From: a virus
Virus record (IMG/VR): IMGVR_UViG_3300022752_000431
Span: 1 to 22,239 of that record
Direction: 5' to 3' (one strand)
Length of the DNA stretch: 22,239 bases
Shown here: positions 14,111 through 22,239 of the stretch, in pieces
Position numbering within the stretch: the stretch's first letter is position 1
Layout of the letters: each line of letters opens with the position of its first letter
Notes under the pieces: generated by a model
The model's database searches: none
Told to the model about the DNA's origin: nothing
The model's input: only the letters and a program-made list of their open reading frames with translations
Made by a program: the position numbers and the translations under genes

Positions 14111-15088
14111 TTAAGACTTTTGTACTTTTTTAGGAATATTTGATACAGATCGTAATTTTCGTATTGCTGCCGCTCTAGTTAAATTGAATTTTTCGTCTGA
14201 TATGCCTGTCATTGATGCAATTAATGGCTGTAATGCTGTATCAATATATTTTTCTAATTTATCATTTGTTTTCGATGCTTGCACTACTGCGTAAAATTCT
14301 TTACTTACTTGTTTTCTTTTTGCTAATTGTTGTGCTGCTTGTTCTTCTGGAGATTGTTCTTCTGGCTTTTCTATTTCCGAATCTGTACTAGATTTTTTAT
14401 CACTGCTACTGTCAGTCGATGTTGAAGTATCAGCTGCAGGTGGTGTTGTAGCTGCAGGTGGTGTAGTTGTATCAGTTGCAGGTGGTGTTGTAGCTGCAGG
14501 TGGTGTTGTAGTATCAGTTGCAGGTGGTGTTGTAGCTGCAGGTGGTGTAGTTGTAGTATCGGCTGTTTGTTCTGCGTCTGGCGTTTCTTCGGATGATTTT
14601 GGTGTTGTTGCAGTTGAAGTTGGTTGTTCTGCTAAATACTGTTTTCTTACTGCTTCAACAAGTTTTATTCGTATATATTTTCTTAGAACATCATCTTTTT
14701 GTTTAGAACTTAAACGATTGATATGTTCTTCTAAAGAATTTACAATTACACCATGATCTATGTTTTCTAATTTATCTAGATAACCTTCAGTATCCTCAAT
14801 TTGAAGTTTTTTGAAAATTTTCTTGGCTTCTTTAGGAGAATATTTACCAGTTTTAACATCTTGATAAACTCGATGTTTAATTTCCGGTACCATGTTTTTT
14901 ACATCATCAATTACAAGTTTGTCTGTTTTTCTAGGAACTAGATCTTGAATTTCTTTTGTAGAATACGGATTCATTGCTCCGTTTTTGTCGTCATAAGTAT
15001 AATCTTTAAGATCTTTACGTGTTTTAGGTTTTTGAGATTTTTCAAAATCTTTTGGTGCTTTGTACTTGCTTTTGTGTTTTTCAGCCAT
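14111..15088 (-). CDS. Hypothetical protein with Thr/Pro/Ala repeat linker, 325 aa
   Basis: The protein has three parts. Residues 1-155 are a charged, helical domain. Residues about 156-255 are a disordered linker: three copies of a 14-residue Asp/Thr/Pro/Ala unit (177-219), then Ser/Thr/Asp and Glu/Pro/Gln-rich sequence. Residues about 256-325 are a second helical domain that ends in basic residues. Such a linker usually separates two independent binding domains. There is no signal peptide or membrane segment, so surface exposure in the cell is unlikely, though a virion location is possible. It follows the fusion gene and has an ATATTTATAT motif 18 bases before its ATG, opening the terminase-containing transcript. 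I cannot assign a function. Confidence 0.75.
   Translation of the reverse strand: MAEKHKSKYKAPKDFEKSQKPKTRKDLKDYTYDDKNGAMNPYSTKEIQDLVPRKTDKLVIDDVKNMVPEIKHRVYQDVKTGKYSPKEAKKIFKKLQIEDTEGYLDKLENIDHGVIVNSLEEHINRLSSKQKDDVLRKYIRIKLVEAVRKQYLAEQPTSTATTPKSSEETPDAEQTADTTTTPPAATTPPATDTTTPPAATTPPATDTTTPPAATTPPAADTSTSTDSSSDKKSSTDSEIEKPEEQSPEEQAAQQLAKRKQVSKEFYAVVQASKTNDKLEKYIDTALQPLIASMTGISDEKFNLTRAAAIRKLRSVSNIPKKVQKS
14432..14560 (-). repeat. Three tandem 42-bp coding repeats
   Basis: Three in-frame copies of a 42-bp unit, the first with one additional Thr codon, encode DTTTPPAATTPPAT-type sequence in the 325-residue protein. Each unit is itself two related halves (TTPPAA and TTPPAT). Near-identity at the DNA level suggests recent expansion by slippage or recombination, so copy number may differ between related phages. 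Confidence 0.9.
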
Positions 15089-15106
15089 TACTTTATTCCA
15101 ATTTTA

Positions 15107-15116
15107 ATATAAATAT
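15107..15116 (-). promoter_or_regulatory. ATATTTATAT motif upstream of the 325-aa gene
   Basis: The coding strand reads ATATTTATATTAAAAT, 18 bases before the ATG at 15088 and one base after the TGA of the fusion gene. It is one of seven copies and would drive the unit leading to terminase. Confidence 0.55.
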
Positions 15117-15117
15117 A

Positions 15118-17184
15118 TCATCGAGCGTATTTCAATACTCCTAGTATCTGATTAACTGGTGCAAAGGCTCCAGTTAATTTATACGTATTACCTTTATAAA
15201 CAAATACTACGCCTTCAGATGGAACTATAGCATCAAAGCCTCCTAAACGTTCTATGCGTCGTAATTCGTGTTCTAATTTTTTAATAGAGTCTATATTATT
15301 TGATGTTTGTAATTCTTTGATCAATTGAGCAATTTCTTGTTTTATTTCTTGAACTGCTTTGCTAGGATTTGCTGCTAGAAAATTTTCTGCATTACGTAAT
15401 ACTACTGCACCTAACCGTAGAAATATGCTTTCAAATGGCTCCATGTTTTGTTTGTAGTATTGTTTGAATTCTTTTTTATCAAATTCAGTCATCCATGCTA
15501 CGAATTCTGGATTTGTAATTTGTTTTTTAAGATTGGAGATATTTGCAGATTTATCAAAAAAGCCCCAACGATAAATAAGTGCAGATAAAATATCATCTGG
15601 AATATCATATCCTAACTGTTGAGCTTTACTTCTAATTACATCTGCCCACCATGCTCTATGATATTCAGTTACTTGATCCGTGTCTTTTAAGTTGTAACGT
15701 GTTCGTAATTGATCTATTTCATTGAAGAATGCAGCTTGTTGATCTTCAAAATCAGCTACTCTACCAATGCGTACTTGTTGTGGAGGAATAAATGAGAATG
15801 TTTTTTGCATATCTGCATTAGCATCTCGAATTACTCCTTGTAACATTTTACCTCCGGTAAAATCTGTTTGAATCACATTGCCGGCTTCATCATATTCAAC
15901 GAGATTATGAAATTGAAGATGTGCTTTATCATATGATATTACATTTTTAGTTGCAGGAAATATTATTTCCATGTTTGCAAACACTCGACCATTTTTAAAT
16001 ATTTGTTGAAGTTGTTGTGGGTTTAATTTATTAAGTGCACTAGTTAAATCTTCTGCACATGCTCTATATGCTTCTACTACTCGTTTATAACCTTCTGCCG
16101 CTTCAGCTCCATTTTTTTGTATGCTTTCTTGATATTTTCTTTCAAAGTCTGCAACAATTTGTTCTGGCGTCATTGGATTGATAACTGTACCTTTATTACG
16201 AGCAAATCCAGGTTGTCCATTTTTCCATGTAACTTGAATATTTTGACCATCAGTTTTTTCAGTAACAGCTTCTTCAATATCTAAACGGCCTTCTAATGCT
16301 CGAGCAACAATTTCTTTCATATCGCCAAATGTTAATCCATGATCATCATATGGATGTGCCATATGCCCTGCTGCGCCGCCTTCTGTTAATATTCGTTCAT
16401 GTAATGGAACGCCAAATGTTGTTTTTTCGAATCGATCAAAATCATATACAAATTCTTTTCCAGGATTTTTATGTAAGAATTTTTTAAGTTTTGATATTTT
16501 TGCATCATGGCGTTTTTGTTGAGCTACAGTCGGATATCCTTCAATTACTGCATTTACGTCTTCTTGCAGTTGTGAAATCCACCATGCTTTTGAAAATAAT
16601 GCTTCTTGTAGACCGGTTAATATTTGCCATGCATTTTTAACTAATGCTTCTTTATATTGCGGATATGATGCTGCAAATGTTGCATAATCATTGTTTTGTA
16701 ATGCTGTTCTAACTGTAGTTGCAGAAACTGGCGTACCATCTGCATACGTTATAGGATCAACATCAACATTTAATTCCGTTGCATCAATACCACTAGGCAT
16801 CGTACGACCTTTTTTATCTCCAATTGTAATATATTTGTCTACATTTGGAACAAATTCTTTAGCACGAACATAATCATCTCCTTTTGTTGATGCTGCCATG
16901 GCATAATTACCTGTAGCATCTTGCGGTAATGCAAATAGATATTCATATGCTGCTACAATCGGAGAATTATGTTCAGTCGGTTGCATTTCAATTTTAGGAG
17001 AAGTATTTAGTAATTCAAATATTTCCATGGTTTTTTCGCGTGTTATACCATCTCGTTCTTTTGGCCCGATAAGCATAATTACGCGTTCTACATTTGGAGA
17101 TTTTACATAACGTTGAGCTAATGCTAAATGAGCTCCCGTTAATGGTTTAAATCCTCCTGGAAAAAGTACTGTTATTTTATTCAT
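15118..17184 (-). CDS. Nucleotidyltransferase fused to a KxDG ligase-like domain
   Basis: This 688-residue protein carries two enzyme domains. Residues 1-180 are a cytidylyltransferase/NMN-adenylyltransferase-type domain: FPGGFKPLTGAH (8-19) stands for the GxFxPxTxGH nucleotide loop and VSATTVR (153-159) for the ISxTxxR motif. From about 300 it has covalent nucleotidyltransferase (RNA/DNA ligase-type) motifs: K310-T-D-G313 (motif I, the lysine that would take AMP), RNKG (329-332, like Ia), E406 (III), EGVV (657-660, IV) and K669 (V). About 250 residues separate motifs III and IV, much more than in T4 RNA ligases, so an inserted domain is likely. The two halves could link NAD-type metabolism to nucleic-acid repair; substrates are unknown. 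A possible protease site, LTE|G, lies at E268 in the linker. It has its own upstream motif. Confidence 0.82.
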   Translation of the reverse strand: MNKITVLFPGGFKPLTGAHLALAQRYVKSPNVERVIMLIGPKERDGITREKTMEIFELLNTSPKIEMQPTEHNSPIVAAYEYLFALPQDATGNYAMAASTKGDDYVRAKEFVPNVDKYITIGDKKGRTMPSGIDATELNVDVDPITYADGTPVSATTVRTALQNNDYATFAASYPQYKEALVKNAWQILTGLQEALFSKAWWISQLQEDVNAVIEGYPTVAQQKRHDAKISKLKKFLHKNPGKEFVYDFDRFEKTTFGVPLHERILTEGGAAGHMAHPYDDHGLTFGDMKEIVARALEGRLDIEEAVTEKTDGQNIQVTWKNGQPGFARNKGTVINPMTPEQIVADFERKYQESIQKNGAEAAEGYKRVVEAYRACAEDLTSALNKLNPQQLQQIFKNGRVFANMEIIFPATKNVISYDKAHLQFHNLVEYDEAGNVIQTDFTGGKMLQGVIRDANADMQKTFSFIPPQQVRIGRVADFEDQQAAFFNEIDQLRTRYNLKDTDQVTEYHRAWWADVIRSKAQQLGYDIPDDILSALIYRWGFFDKSANISNLKKQITNPEFVAWMTEFDKKEFKQYYKQNMEPFESIFLRLGAVVLRNAENFLAANPSKAVQEIKQEIAQLIKELQTSNNIDSIKKLEHELRRIERLGGFDAIVPSEGVVFVYKGNTYKLTGAFAPVNQILGVLKYAR

Positions 17185-17198
17185 GCAATATCCGTTTT

Positions 17199-17208
17199 AT
17201 ATAAATAT
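17199..17208 (-). promoter_or_regulatory. ATATTTATAT motif upstream of the fusion gene
   Basis: The coding strand reads ATATTTATATAAAACGG, 14 bases before the ATG at 17184, in the 46-base gap after the fibre gene. It is one of seven copies. Confidence 0.55.
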
Positions 17209-17230
17209 AGTATTTTGTTTTTACGATATA

Positions 17231-20200
17231 CTATCCAATAAAAGCAACACCCCAATTGTCATTGCCATCAAATGTTACAGTTCCTGCAGTAACTCGAGCT
17301 GTAACTATATCATTTACTGCTAAGTTTACTACAGCGCTTACTCCAAAATGACCGGTATTTGTATTTGATTCCCAAAATGCTAATGGAGTACCAGTACCAT
17401 TTTTATAAAGAGCTACTGACGCTAATGATGAGTTTTGTGTTCTGCCTACATACCAAACATGATATAATCCTGCTATTGGACACGTAAATTGTCCAGTTGT
17501 ATTATTATAATAACTTCCTTGATTGTAGTCAACACCTACAGATGATCCTTTTATATCATTTCCGGAACTAGGAGCATATCCAGATGACCCCGTAATTCTA
17601 AAAGCAGGACGGGCAGGCATTATGATTGAGCCATAGCTTAATGTTAAATCACCGGTTTGTAAATTAACCGAGCCTAATTCTGTTGTTGAACTAGCATTAG
17701 TTCCTTTTAATATCCTAAGTCTATCTTGATAAACATCTATAAAAGATGCAGATGTATAACTACCACCTTTTGCTTGTAATCCTAGTTGTCCGCCTTCCCC
17801 AGTACCTCCAGCGCGCGCTGGACCTAATGTTAAAGTATTTTCTGTGATTAATGAATTAGTTCCAATTGAAACACTTCCAGACATTATAGTGCTTCCGGAA
17901 ATTATTACATCGCTTTTAAATGTATGATCTAATGGATGTTCAGTTCCTGCATATGTTAACCATGTCTGTCCCGAAGAACCTCCTGCAACAAATGTAATTG
18001 CTGCATTTTGTGATAATATAACTTTACTAGTAGGGCTAATCGGCAATCCGGAAAATTTATCCGGTGTAAATACATCATATAATTCCGTATCAGATCTATT
18101 CGTTTCTAATGTAATATCTAATTTAGCAGTCGATGATAATGATGGTAGTTTAAATGTTCCAATTGGATATAATAATGCACAATTGATTCTAACACGTCGA
18201 ACTTTTTCTCCACCTAATGATCCATCTAATACAACTCGATATCCCGTTTGACCAAAAGTTACATTAACAGTATATGATTGTAAATAACTTGCAGAATTTG
18301 CAGTTGTAATAGTAACAGTTTTATCGCGAATAATATTAGCTAGAGCCGTACCTGTAAATGTTGCATCATTAGCAAATACATCGCCGCTACTACTAAGCAA
18401 GAAATTGCTAGATGAAATTTCTAATAATCCGTTGCTGCCACTGATATATGACGAAGACGGATTACCAAAAAAGAATTTATCGGTTCTTACATCTATTTCT
18501 GAATCCGCTGTTGAATATCTAAAATAGCTAGCTGTATTTGCATAAAGTTCTAATCCAACGCCGCTATATGCTCCGCCTCCTTTAGTACCAGCACTTCCGG
18601 CTAATGCCGATCCGCTCCACAATAAAAAGCCTGGAAATCCTGCTGCAAATCCTTCATATCCCAATGATCTAACAAAACCTGTATTTTTATATCCACTAAT
18701 TGCTACACCCGATTCTAATGAATCAGCCACATAAAGTGAACCGGTAAGCATTGAATAATCACCATCAATATAGCGATTACCTCCTTGCCATGATTTGTCA
18801 TACATATATGAGATTTGTTTGCTAACAACACCATCGACATTGTAATATTCTAATTTGAATGAAATTTGATTGTTTGCTTTATGCGGCGTATTAATAAGTG
18901 ATCTAATTCTAGTATAATTCGGTGAATATCCAGCATCGTTATCTGTTGTAGTTCGTACATCAGCAATTTGCCATTGTCCTGTCTCTATTACAAAAAGCAA
19001 TGACGCCGTGCCTTCTGCATCAGTTTCAAAATTAAATACCACGTCATCAAACCGCTGTGAATCTGAAGTTACTTCAATTTCGCCAATGCGCTTTCCTAGT
19101 ATTCTAGGCAATTCTTGATTGAAATAATCAGTTGAATCAAATGCTACAGCACTTCCGGAGATGTATACTGCTAAACGCGGATTAAGTCCTGTTGCATCAC
19201 GTGTACCTAATGCATCAATTGTAACTTTATATGATGATGTTGCAATAAATACTCCGGCGTATGTAGGTTTAGTTTCTACAACGAGAACTGCATTACGAGC
19301 TGATATATTAGTTGCACTAGTAATACTCATTGCATTGTTAAGTGATGCTGTCGACCAAGTAAGTGTTGGGGCAACGCCGGTAGTTTTACCTGTGTATGTA
19401 TATGCATCCCAATATGTATCGATAATGCTTTGAGATGTAAATGCACCAATACTTTGATCTGGAAATAATGATGCTGTGCTAGTTACGAATATTTCTGTTT
19501 CTTCTAATTCAACATCATTAACTAATTCCCATGTACCTACAGTACCTTTATTATTTGTATAAACTTTTATGCGAGATACATCACCTGTTGCTGGTTCTAA
19601 TCCTTTAATTTGTATTAATGCAAATGATTGTGAATTTTCTGTTGCAACATACGTAGGTGTTTGTTCATATGTTAATGAAAATGCCGATGCAGCAAATTCC
19701 GTATAGGTGTGTGGAAAAATACTTTGGCTACTATAAACTGTATATTCTCGATCTAACAAAGCCGTAGTGTCGGATAATATCTTTTTTATCGTACTAACGA
19801 AGGGCGTGGATACCACCGGATAATTAGGAGTAGGCGAAGGATTTTGTGGAGATGTAATTGTAATTGTGCCAGTAGCCATATCTCCGGTGAATTTACCTCC
19901 TACAAGCTCTAATGCAGGTGCACCGTTAAGTGTAAATAATTTTACTGTTCCTGTAGTGTAAGTTGGAAATTGTTGACTGCCGGAATAGATTCTATCCAAT
20001 TGTACGCCAACTTGTTCTGATATATCTAGTGTTGGTAATTTAGAAAATATGATTTCAGATACATTTGATACGTTAGGATTTACAGGTACTGTACGACTCC
20101 ATTTTACATTAGCACGACCTTGCCATTCTGTTGGCACCGGTGCACCTTGTATGGTTTGTGCTTCTGCTAAAAGTGTTATGGTGCAGTCGCCAGGTGATGT

Positions 20201-20485
20201 TTCTGAATAAATGTATATTGCAATTACGCGTGATTTATCTTCATCAATATAATCTACAACTTCCGTATAAATTGGATCGCCATTATAATCTAATACTTCT
20301 AGATTTAATAATCCACCTACTCGTAAATTGCTAGGATGCCCGCGTAATTTAAATAGATTTTTACCTGCAGTTAAACGTGTAGGAAATTCAGTTATTTGAA
20401 AATAGTCCGGTGATGTTAATGATGTATCTTCAAAATAAACTGGGATAAATTCTAAACCTTTATAAACTGTTTCTTTGCGTTTCAT
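17231..20485 (-). CDS. Large fibre-like structural protein with C-terminal C1q-like domain
   Basis: A 1084-residue, Ser/Thr/Gly/Asn-rich, beta-type protein with few cysteines and no signal peptide, as expected for a phage fibre or other virion surface protein. The first 180 residues look like a separate attachment part. The middle has many ISGS, WSGSA and SSSG segments typical of fibre shafts, and residues around 880-955 (LGPARAGGTGEGGQLGLQAK, then DVYQDRLRIL) resemble regions I recall in marine phage structural proteins. Residues about 958-1084 fit a C1q/TNF-like jelly roll: PAFRITGS, then YNNTTGQFTCPIAGLYHVWY, VALYKNGT and final WGVAFIG. Such trimeric domains commonly bind ligands, so this is probably the receptor-binding tip. 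It follows gp46 with a 26-base gap. Whether it is a long fibre, short fibre or head decoration is unknown. Confidence 0.8.
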   Translation of the reverse strand: MKRKETVYKGLEFIPVYFEDTSLTSPDYFQITEFPTRLTAGKNLFKLRGHPSNLRVGGLLNLEVLDYNGDPIYTEVVDYIDEDKSRVIAIYIYSETSPGDCTITLLAEAQTIQGAPVPTEWQGRANVKWSRTVPVNPNVSNVSEIIFSKLPTLDISEQVGVQLDRIYSGSQQFPTYTTGTVKLFTLNGAPALELVGGKFTGDMATGTITITSPQNPSPTPNYPVVSTPFVSTIKKILSDTTALLDREYTVYSSQSIFPHTYTEFAASAFSLTYEQTPTYVATENSQSFALIQIKGLEPATGDVSRIKVYTNNKGTVGTWELVNDVELEETEIFVTSTASLFPDQSIGAFTSQSIIDTYWDAYTYTGKTTGVAPTLTWSTASLNNAMSITSATNISARNAVLVVETKPTYAGVFIATSSYKVTIDALGTRDATGLNPRLAVYISGSAVAFDSTDYFNQELPRILGKRIGEIEVTSDSQRFDDVVFNFETDAEGTASLLFVIETGQWQIADVRTTTDNDAGYSPNYTRIRSLINTPHKANNQISFKLEYYNVDGVVSKQISYMYDKSWQGGNRYIDGDYSMLTGSLYVADSLESGVAISGYKNTGFVRSLGYEGFAAGFPGFLLWSGSALAGSAGTKGGGAYSGVGLELYANTASYFRYSTADSEIDVRTDKFFFGNPSSSYISGSNGLLEISSSNFLLSSSGDVFANDATFTGTALANIIRDKTVTITTANSASYLQSYTVNVTFGQTGYRVVLDGSLGGEKVRRVRINCALLYPIGTFKLPSLSSTAKLDITLETNRSDTELYDVFTPDKFSGLPISPTSKVILSQNAAITFVAGGSSGQTWLTYAGTEHPLDHTFKSDVIISGSTIMSGSVSIGTNSLITENTLTLGPARAGGTGEGGQLGLQAKGGSYTSASFIDVYQDRLRILKGTNASSTTELGSVNLQTGDLTLSYGSIIMPARPAFRITGSSGYAPSSGNDIKGSSVGVDYNQGSYYNNTTGQFTCPIAGLYHVWYVGRTQNSSLASVALYKNGTGTPLAFWESNTNTGHFGVSAVVNLAVNDIVTARVTAGTVTFDGNDNWGVAFIG

Positions 20486-20502
20486 TACATGAAATTTCTT
20501 TC

Positions 20503-20512
20503 ATATAAATAT
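20503..20512 (-). promoter_or_regulatory. ATATTTATAT motif upstream of the fibre gene
   Basis: The coding strand reads ATATTTATATGAAAG, 17 bases before the ATG at 20485. Its first base overlaps the TGA stop of gp46. It is one of seven copies, and the only one with a G after the 10-mer. Confidence 0.55.
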
Positions 20513-22239
20513 CAGGAATGATTAATCTTACTAAATCCTGAGGTTTTATTTACTTCAATTAAATTGTCTACCATATCGCGCATTGAGTCTACGTGTGATA
20601 TAATAATTGAAAAATCAAACTTAGTACGAAAATAATCAAACAAATTAACTACTGAAGAAATGTGTTCTGCATCTAGGCTTCCCCAGCCCTCATCGATTGC
20701 AATAAAATTAGGACGTGGTAATGCTGAAACATTGATAAGTGCTATACGTATTGCTAATGAAGAAATAAATCGTTCCATACCGCTTGTTAATTCTAATGGC
20801 CAAAAATCATCTTCATTGTAAATGATATAGCCATTGATGTTTTTGCCATCCGTACTCAATACCATATTGAAATCTACAATCTGATTAAGCACATTGTTTA
20901 TTTCTGATTCAATCTTAGGAAGAGCTTTTGAAATCAATTCGTATGGAATACCATCACGTTTAACAGATTCTAAATAATATTCATAGGCCTTGTATTCAGT
21001 TTCTAATGCACGATATCGTTCTAGGTTTTGCATAGCCGTAGCTTTTTGTGTTTTTGCTACTTCTATTGCACCATAATTATTTTTAATTTGTCCTTGAATT
21101 ATTTTTATTTCATCGGATAATGCAGTAATTTGTTGTTTGCAAGATTCTATTTGAACATCAATTGCATGATTATGTTTGATTGCAGTTTCATTTTGTCTAA
21201 ATGAATCTTGACGTTCAATTGCAGTTTCTAATTCAGATTCTCGTGTTTGTAAATCACTTTCTAAAATCTGAAGTTGCAATTCATTGCGTTCTAATGTTAT
21301 GCGGTTAGTTGCTAATTTATTACGTAATTGATTGAGTTGTGTTGTTTGTTCAAATACTGGTTGTAACGTTTCAATTTCTTGATTCATTGTTACAATTGAC
21401 TGATTGATTTCATTTAATATGTTTCTATCATGATCAATTGTATTTTGAGCTTCGATTGCGTTTTGTACAAAAACGTTAGATGTACAGTATTTGCATTGCG
21501 GATCATATTCATGGTCGGAAAGATGATCAATTTTTTCTTGTTTTGCATTTACTATTTCCTTTTGTTGACGATATTTTTGTAATAAGATATTAACTGAATA
21601 TGTTTTTGATGCATGCAGTTCTGTTTGTTCTATAATAGAATGCGTGTCAAATGTTTCCAATTGTGTTTCTTGTTGTTCAATTGTTGCATTTAATTCGTCT
21701 AACTCTCGTTCTGCAGTTTCTATTTCAGTTTGAATGTTTTCTATTTGTTTTACAAGTGCAGATTCTTGCCGTTGCAATTCATTGATGTCAGGCCCATTAT
21801 ATGTAGTTGGCATCTTTGTTTCAATAAGCTCAACAATACGTTCTTGCAGAGTATTGCGTTGATCTTGCAAGACATCTTCTTGTTGTTCTAATGCAGTTAT
21901 TGTTTCTTGGTTGTCTGATATAACCGTATCAGCTGTTATGATTAAATCAGCAAAATCTGTTTTTTTATAATCTTTCAAACGACCTGCTGTTTCTTTTATT
22001 TCGTCAGCTGCAAGTTGATATAGTTGTTCAAACACCGTAATGTCTAAAAACTGTGAAAGTAGGTCTTTTCGTTCTTTCTGTGATTTTTCTATAAAATTAT
22101 TGTTATCTGCTTGCAATGAAAATGCCGTTAAAATAAAATCATCATATGTGCCTAAATAACGACGTATGTTTTTATTTGTTTCACTTCGTTCTTCGCCATT
22201 TAAATTTTCTGCATCAGTATAAAAATCAACATCAACTTT
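20512..22239 (-). CDS. 46: Recombination endonuclease subunit gp46 (SbcC/Rad50-like), partial
   Basis: The frame is open to the right edge, so the N-terminus with the Walker A loop lies outside the window; about 575 C-terminal residues are present. An internal ATG at 22116 is not the start: upstream codons continue the family sequence (YLGTYDDFILTAFF). Two long coiled-coil arms surround a zinc hook, CKYC (21484-21495). The C-terminal ATPase part has the signature SGMERFISSLA, Walker B FIAIDEGWGSLD and the switch histidine IISHVD. With gp47 (Mre11-like, not in the window) this protein resects DNA ends for recombination-dependent replication and degrades host DNA in T4. It is the only DNA-metabolism gene of the replication set here, upstream of the fibre gene on the same strand. 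Confidence 0.95.
   Translation of the reverse strand, partial: KVDVDFYTDAENLNGEERSETNKNIRRYLGTYDDFILTAFSLQADNNNFIEKSQKERKDLLSQFLDITVFEQLYQLAADEIKETAGRLKDYKKTDFADLIITADTVISDNQETITALEQQEDVLQDQRNTLQERIVELIETKMPTTYNGPDINELQRQESALVKQIENIQTEIETAERELDELNATIEQQETQLETFDTHSIIEQTELHASKTYSVNILLQKYRQQKEIVNAKQEKIDHLSDHEYDPQCKYCTSNVFVQNAIEAQNTIDHDRNILNEINQSIVTMNQEIETLQPVFEQTTQLNQLRNKLATNRITLERNELQLQILESDLQTRESELETAIERQDSFRQNETAIKHNHAIDVQIESCKQQITALSDEIKIIQGQIKNNYGAIEVAKTQKATAMQNLERYRALETEYKAYEYYLESVKRDGIPYELISKALPKIESEINNVLNQIVDFNMVLSTDGKNINGYIIYNEDDFWPLELTSGMERFISSLAIRIALINVSALPRPNFIAIDEGWGSLDAEHISSVVNLFDYFRTKFDFSIIISHVDSMRDMVDNLIEVNKTSGFSKINHS

Noticed and set aside
14432-14560. Repeats as a CRISPR-like array
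   Set aside because: The units are contiguous, in frame and coding, without unique spacers or dyad symmetry.
15118-17184. Fusion protein as an ordinary DNA ligase
   Set aside because: The motif spacing is unusual, no OB-fold or BRCT part is visible, and the N-terminal domain is a nucleotidyltransferase; only the catalytic motifs are shared.
1860-20511. TATAAATA on the plus strand as true T4 late promoters for plus-strand transcripts
   Set aside because: No plus-strand genes exist downstream of them. The spacing is fixed relative to minus-strand starts, so the element is better read on the coding strand.
20512-22116. gp46 starting at the ATG at 22116
   Set aside because: The frame remains open to the window edge and the upstream residues continue the family sequence, so this methionine is internal.

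Overview
The window is a block of late genes from a T4-like (myovirus-type) tailed phage with AT-rich DNA. Every convincing gene lies on the minus strand, so transcription runs from the right edge to the left edge. The T4-type set is recognisable from protein motifs: recombination subunit gp46 (its 5' end runs off the right edge), large terminase gp17, portal gp20, prohead protease gp21, scaffold gp22, major capsid protein gp23, PhoH and probable neck proteins. The host is probably a member of the Bacteroidetes (Flavobacteriia-like). One small secreted protein has a signal peptide ending FSFA|Q, typical of that phylum, and the phage ribosomal protein bS21 resembles the Bacteroidetes version as I remember it. 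The host call is an inference.

Layout in transcription order (right to left): gp46 (22239-20512, partial); a 1084-residue fibre-like protein ending in a C1q-like domain; a 688-residue fusion of a nucleotidyltransferase and a KxDG ligase-like domain; a 325-residue protein with a Thr/Pro/Ala repeat; a Cys-rich 214-residue protein; two overlapping small membrane proteins (lysis candidates); terminase; portal; two probable head-core proteins (283 and 263 aa); protease gp21; two small unknown proteins; bS21; a terminator; scaffold gp22 and capsid gp23; a second terminator; a 92-residue unknown and PhoH; a 407-residue gp13-like and a 172-residue gp14-like neck protein; and the first 29 codons of one more gene at the left edge.

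The genes work mainly in head assembly and DNA packaging: portal, scaffold, capsid and protease build the prohead, terminase fills it, and neck proteins close it. Compared with T4, no sheath or tube genes lie between terminase and portal, and the neck genes follow the capsid gene instead of preceding terminase.

The main points of interest are: (1) a phage bS21 gene that has no Shine-Dalgarno (SD) sequence, while gp14, gp21, gp22 and gp23 have very strong ones, in a phage whose likely hosts mostly do not use SD sequences; (2) a 10-nt motif, ATATTTATAT followed by AAA, found seven times and always just upstream of a gene, as a candidate late promoter; (3) the nucleotidyltransferase-ligase fusion; and (4) the C1q-like fibre tip. 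No stretch without a gene exceeds about 175 bases. I saw no tRNA, CRISPR array or insertion sequence.
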